A stretch of 7,024 nt of DNA, taken from positions 1-7,024 of the forward strand of contig DATCGA010000157.1 in the NCBI GenBank assembly GCA_036509215.1. The letters are read 5' to 3'. Origin of the DNA: Trebonia sp036509215 (GTDB taxonomy: Bacteria > Actinomycetota > Actinomycetes > Streptosporangiales > Streptosporangiaceae). The position numbers and the translations under genes were made by a program. Numbering within the stretch: position 1 is the stretch's first letter; each line of letters opens with the position of its first letter. Below the pieces are notes generated by a model. The model was not told the DNA's origin and did not search any database. It saw nothing but the letters and a program-made list of their open reading frames with translations. Of this stretch, positions 5,335 to 7,024 are shown one piece after another.

Positions 5335-6387
5335 TTACGCCCCGCGCCTGCGGATCAGCCAGACGGCGCCCCCGATGAGGAGCGCGCTGACGATCAGCAG
5401 CCAGCCGCCCTCGGTCAGCTGGAACTGCCAGAACCGCGAGTCCGGCTGCACCGACTGCCACATCGTGTAGCCGTGGCTGGTCAGCCAGTTGTTGAAGGCG
5501 TCCGGGCTCTGCGAGTTCTGCACGCTGGCCGGGATCGGCAGGCTGCTGACGGCGGCCTGGCTCAGCTGGTGGCCGTCGGGTGCCTTGACCCAGCTGCTGA
5601 TCACCCAGCCGGCCCCGGCGCCGTGGTTCCAGCCCGATTCTGTGACCGGCGCCGCATAGTGCGGCCTGATCGTGGTCGCGGTCCCGATCGCGAGCACGAT
5701 GTAGACGATCAGCGTCACCGCCATCGCCGGCACCGTCCGCCTGAACAGGGTGCCGGTGAACGCCGCCAGCGCGAAGGCGAACAGCGTCCAGGCGGCGAAG
5801 GCCACCCCGAGCAGCCCGAAGGCGAGCGGCAGGAACTCGCTGACCTGCCCGTCGGCCAGGAACGGCCGGAAGTACCACCAGAACAGCGCCGTGAACGCCC
5901 CGGTCACCGCGGTCAGCAGCAGCGCGGGCAGCACCAGGGTCGAGACCGCCCACCTGGTCCGGCCGGCGCCCTGGGTCCAGGCGAACCGGAACGTGCCGGT
6001 CTCCAGCTCACGCGAGATCAGCGGGGCGCCGACGAACGCGCCGAGCAGCACCGGCACCACGAACATCAGGCTGGAGACGGTCTGCGCGCCGCCGCTGCGC
6101 AGCGCGCTGCTGCTGCCGCCCCAGTAGGTCGCGGAGAACGCCTGGGCGAGCTGCTGGCACTTGACCGCGGCGGCCGGGTGGCAGGCGGTCACGGCGGTGT
6201 AGGCGTGGTTCTCGATGATCGCCATGATCACCAGGTACAGGGCAATGAGGCCGAGCAGCGCGGAGACGCCGATCATGGCGCCCCGCCGCTGCCGCAGCGT
6301 GACCCAGCCGATGCTCGTCCAGGGCACGGGGCGCCGGGCAGCGGTCGCCGGCGGGCTGGCGGTGGTGGAGGTGGCTCCGGTAGTCAT
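5335..6387 (-). CDS. ABC-2 type transporter permease subunit
   Basis: This 350-residue protein has six hydrophobic segments at about residues 37-58, 103-124, 146-173, 185-214, 221-239 and 327-345, which fits an ABC-2 type permease in the cytoplasmic membrane. After the second helix, APLISRELETGTFRFAWTQG with GRTRW matches a motif typical of actinobacterial ABC-2 permeases paired with a single ATPase, probably the ATPase-coupling loop. A segment of about 85 residues (240-325) between helices five and six is polar and probably extracytoplasmic. The first outer loop has two cysteines (C69, C77) that could form a disulfide. The ATG overlaps the ATPase stop as ATGA, with only a distant AGGAA upstream, so translation is probably coupled. 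The substrate is unknown; relatives export peptides, drugs or lipids. The family call is confident, the transport direction is inferred. Confidence 0.88.
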   Translation of the reverse strand: MTTGATSTTASPPATAARRPVPWTSIGWVTLRQRRGAMIGVSALLGLIALYLVIMAIIENHAYTAVTACHPAAAVKCQQLAQAFSATYWGGSSSALRSGGAQTVSSLMFVVPVLLGAFVGAPLISRELETGTFRFAWTQGAGRTRWAVSTLVLPALLLTAVTGAFTALFWWYFRPFLADGQVSEFLPLAFGLLGVAFAAWTLFAFALAAFTGTLFRRTVPAMAVTLIVYIVLAIGTATTIRPHYAAPVTESGWNHGAGAGWVISSWVKAPDGHQLSQAAVSSLPIPASVQNSQSPDAFNNWLTSHGYTMWQSVQPDSRFWQFQLTEGGWLLIVSALLIGGAVWLIRRRGA

Positions 6388-7024
6388 CGCTGCGTGTCCG
6401 TTCCTGTTGTCGCCCCGACGCCCGCCCGCAGATGCCGGAGGGCGATCTCCTCAAGCCCGGCCCCGTGGGACGCGAGCAGGTCCTTGACCGAGCCGGCCAC
6501 CTGGACCTGGCCTCGGGTCAGCACGATCAGATAGGTGGCGACCCGCTCGAGCTCCGCCAGCACGTGCGAGGAGAGCACGACCGAGATGTCGTCCTCGCGG
6601 GCCGCCTCGACGACCGAGGCCATGAAGTCGTCCCTGGCCACCGGGTCGAGCGCCGCCAGCGGCTCGTCAAGCACCAGCAGGCCCGGCCGGCGGGCCAGCG
6701 CGATCGTGAGCGCGAGCTGCGCCTTCTGCCCGCCGGAGAGCTCGCCGACCTTCTGCCGAGACGGGATGCCGAGCCGTTCGAGCCGGTCGTCGGCCCGGCG
6801 CTGGTCCCAGCACCGGTTCAGGCTGCGGGCCACCCGCAGCATGTCCGCGACCGGCAGGTTCCGGTAGAGCGGGGCGTCCTGGGCGACGAAGGCGATCCCC
6901 TCGAGCGCGTCGGGCGAACCCGCGGGGATCCCGCCGAGCACGGTGACGCCGCCCTCGGTGGGCTTGGTCAGGCCGACGGCCATGGTGAGCAGGGTGGTCT
7001 TGCCGGCCCCGTTCGGGCCGACGA
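6384..7024 (-). CDS. ABC transporter ATP-binding subunit (5' end cut by window edge)
   Basis: The 212 visible residues begin VGPNGAGKTTLL, so the window cuts the gene just before the Walker A motif and only a short N-terminus is missing. The remaining motifs are all present and in order (numbering from the first full visible codon): Q-loop glutamine Q48 in FVAQDAPLY, signature LSGGQ at 95-99, Walker B LLVLDEP with D119 and E120, D-loop ALDP, and H-loop histidine H153 in VVLSSHVL. It therefore looks catalytically complete. It powers the permease encoded immediately downstream, with stop and start overlapping by four bases. Operons of this type in actinobacteria often begin with a GntR-family regulator; that would lie outside the window and cannot be checked here. 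Substrate is not predictable from this subunit. Confidence 0.95.
   Translation of the reverse strand, partial: VGPNGAGKTTLLTMAVGLTKPTEGGVTVLGGIPAGSPDALEGIAFVAQDAPLYRNLPVADMLRVARSLNRCWDQRRADDRLERLGIPSRQKVGELSGGQKAQLALTIALARRPGLLVLDEPLAALDPVARDDFMASVVEAAREDDISVVLSSHVLAELERVATYLIVLTRGQVQVAGSVKDLLASHGAGLEEIALRHLRAGVGATTGTDTQR

Noticed and set aside
5473..6534. Rightward open frame opposite the ABC permease and ATPase
   Set aside because: It has no hydrophobic pattern or domain and spans two coupled genes on the other strand, so it is a shadow frame.

Overview
The window is very GC-rich chromosomal DNA with actinobacterial gene content: a DUF3000 protein next to ribonuclease D and hemE, GTG and TTG starts, ATGA stop/start overlaps, long GC stem terminators without T-tracts, and a secreted glycosidase. 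It best fits a soil actinomycete that degrades plant polysaccharides. I cannot name a genus from the sequence.

Layout. Positions 1-2239 carry a leftward gene set: a 71-residue cysteine-rich zinc-ribbon-like protein (2024-2239), a DUF3000 protein (1175-1981) and ribonuclease D (1178 to beyond position 1). DUF3000 and ribonuclease D overlap by ATGA. Both contain short in-frame tandem repeats built on the same CGTCAG core. A 182-base divergent intergenic region (2240-2421) holds a 9-bp AT-rich triplicate repeat and separates this set from hemE (2422-3465, rightward), which encodes uroporphyrinogen decarboxylase for heme synthesis.

hemE converges on a leftward gene for a secreted GH54 alpha-L-arabinofuranosidase with a C-terminal ricin-type lectin domain (3596-5107). 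A perfect 17-bp stem terminator lies between them. The glycosidase has its own transcription unit: a consensus -35 with a reasonable -10 (5199-5227), a leader of about 85 bases with a perfect 12-bp hairpin, a well-placed ribosome binding site and a TTG start.

Beyond a perfect 20-bp stem terminator (5271-5315), positions 5335-7024 hold the end of a leftward ABC exporter operon: an ATPase (cut by the window edge at its Walker A motif) and a six-helix ABC-2 type permease, again joined by ATGA.

The genes look like independent neighbours (RNA processing, heme synthesis, arabinan or arabinoxylan breakdown, export), not one pathway. I see no phage, transposon, CRISPR, tRNA or rRNA. I found no clear new multi-gene system. 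The most notable points are the hairpin leader and lectin fusion of the arabinofuranosidase, the paired CGTCAG minisatellites, and the small uncharacterised zinc-ribbon protein.
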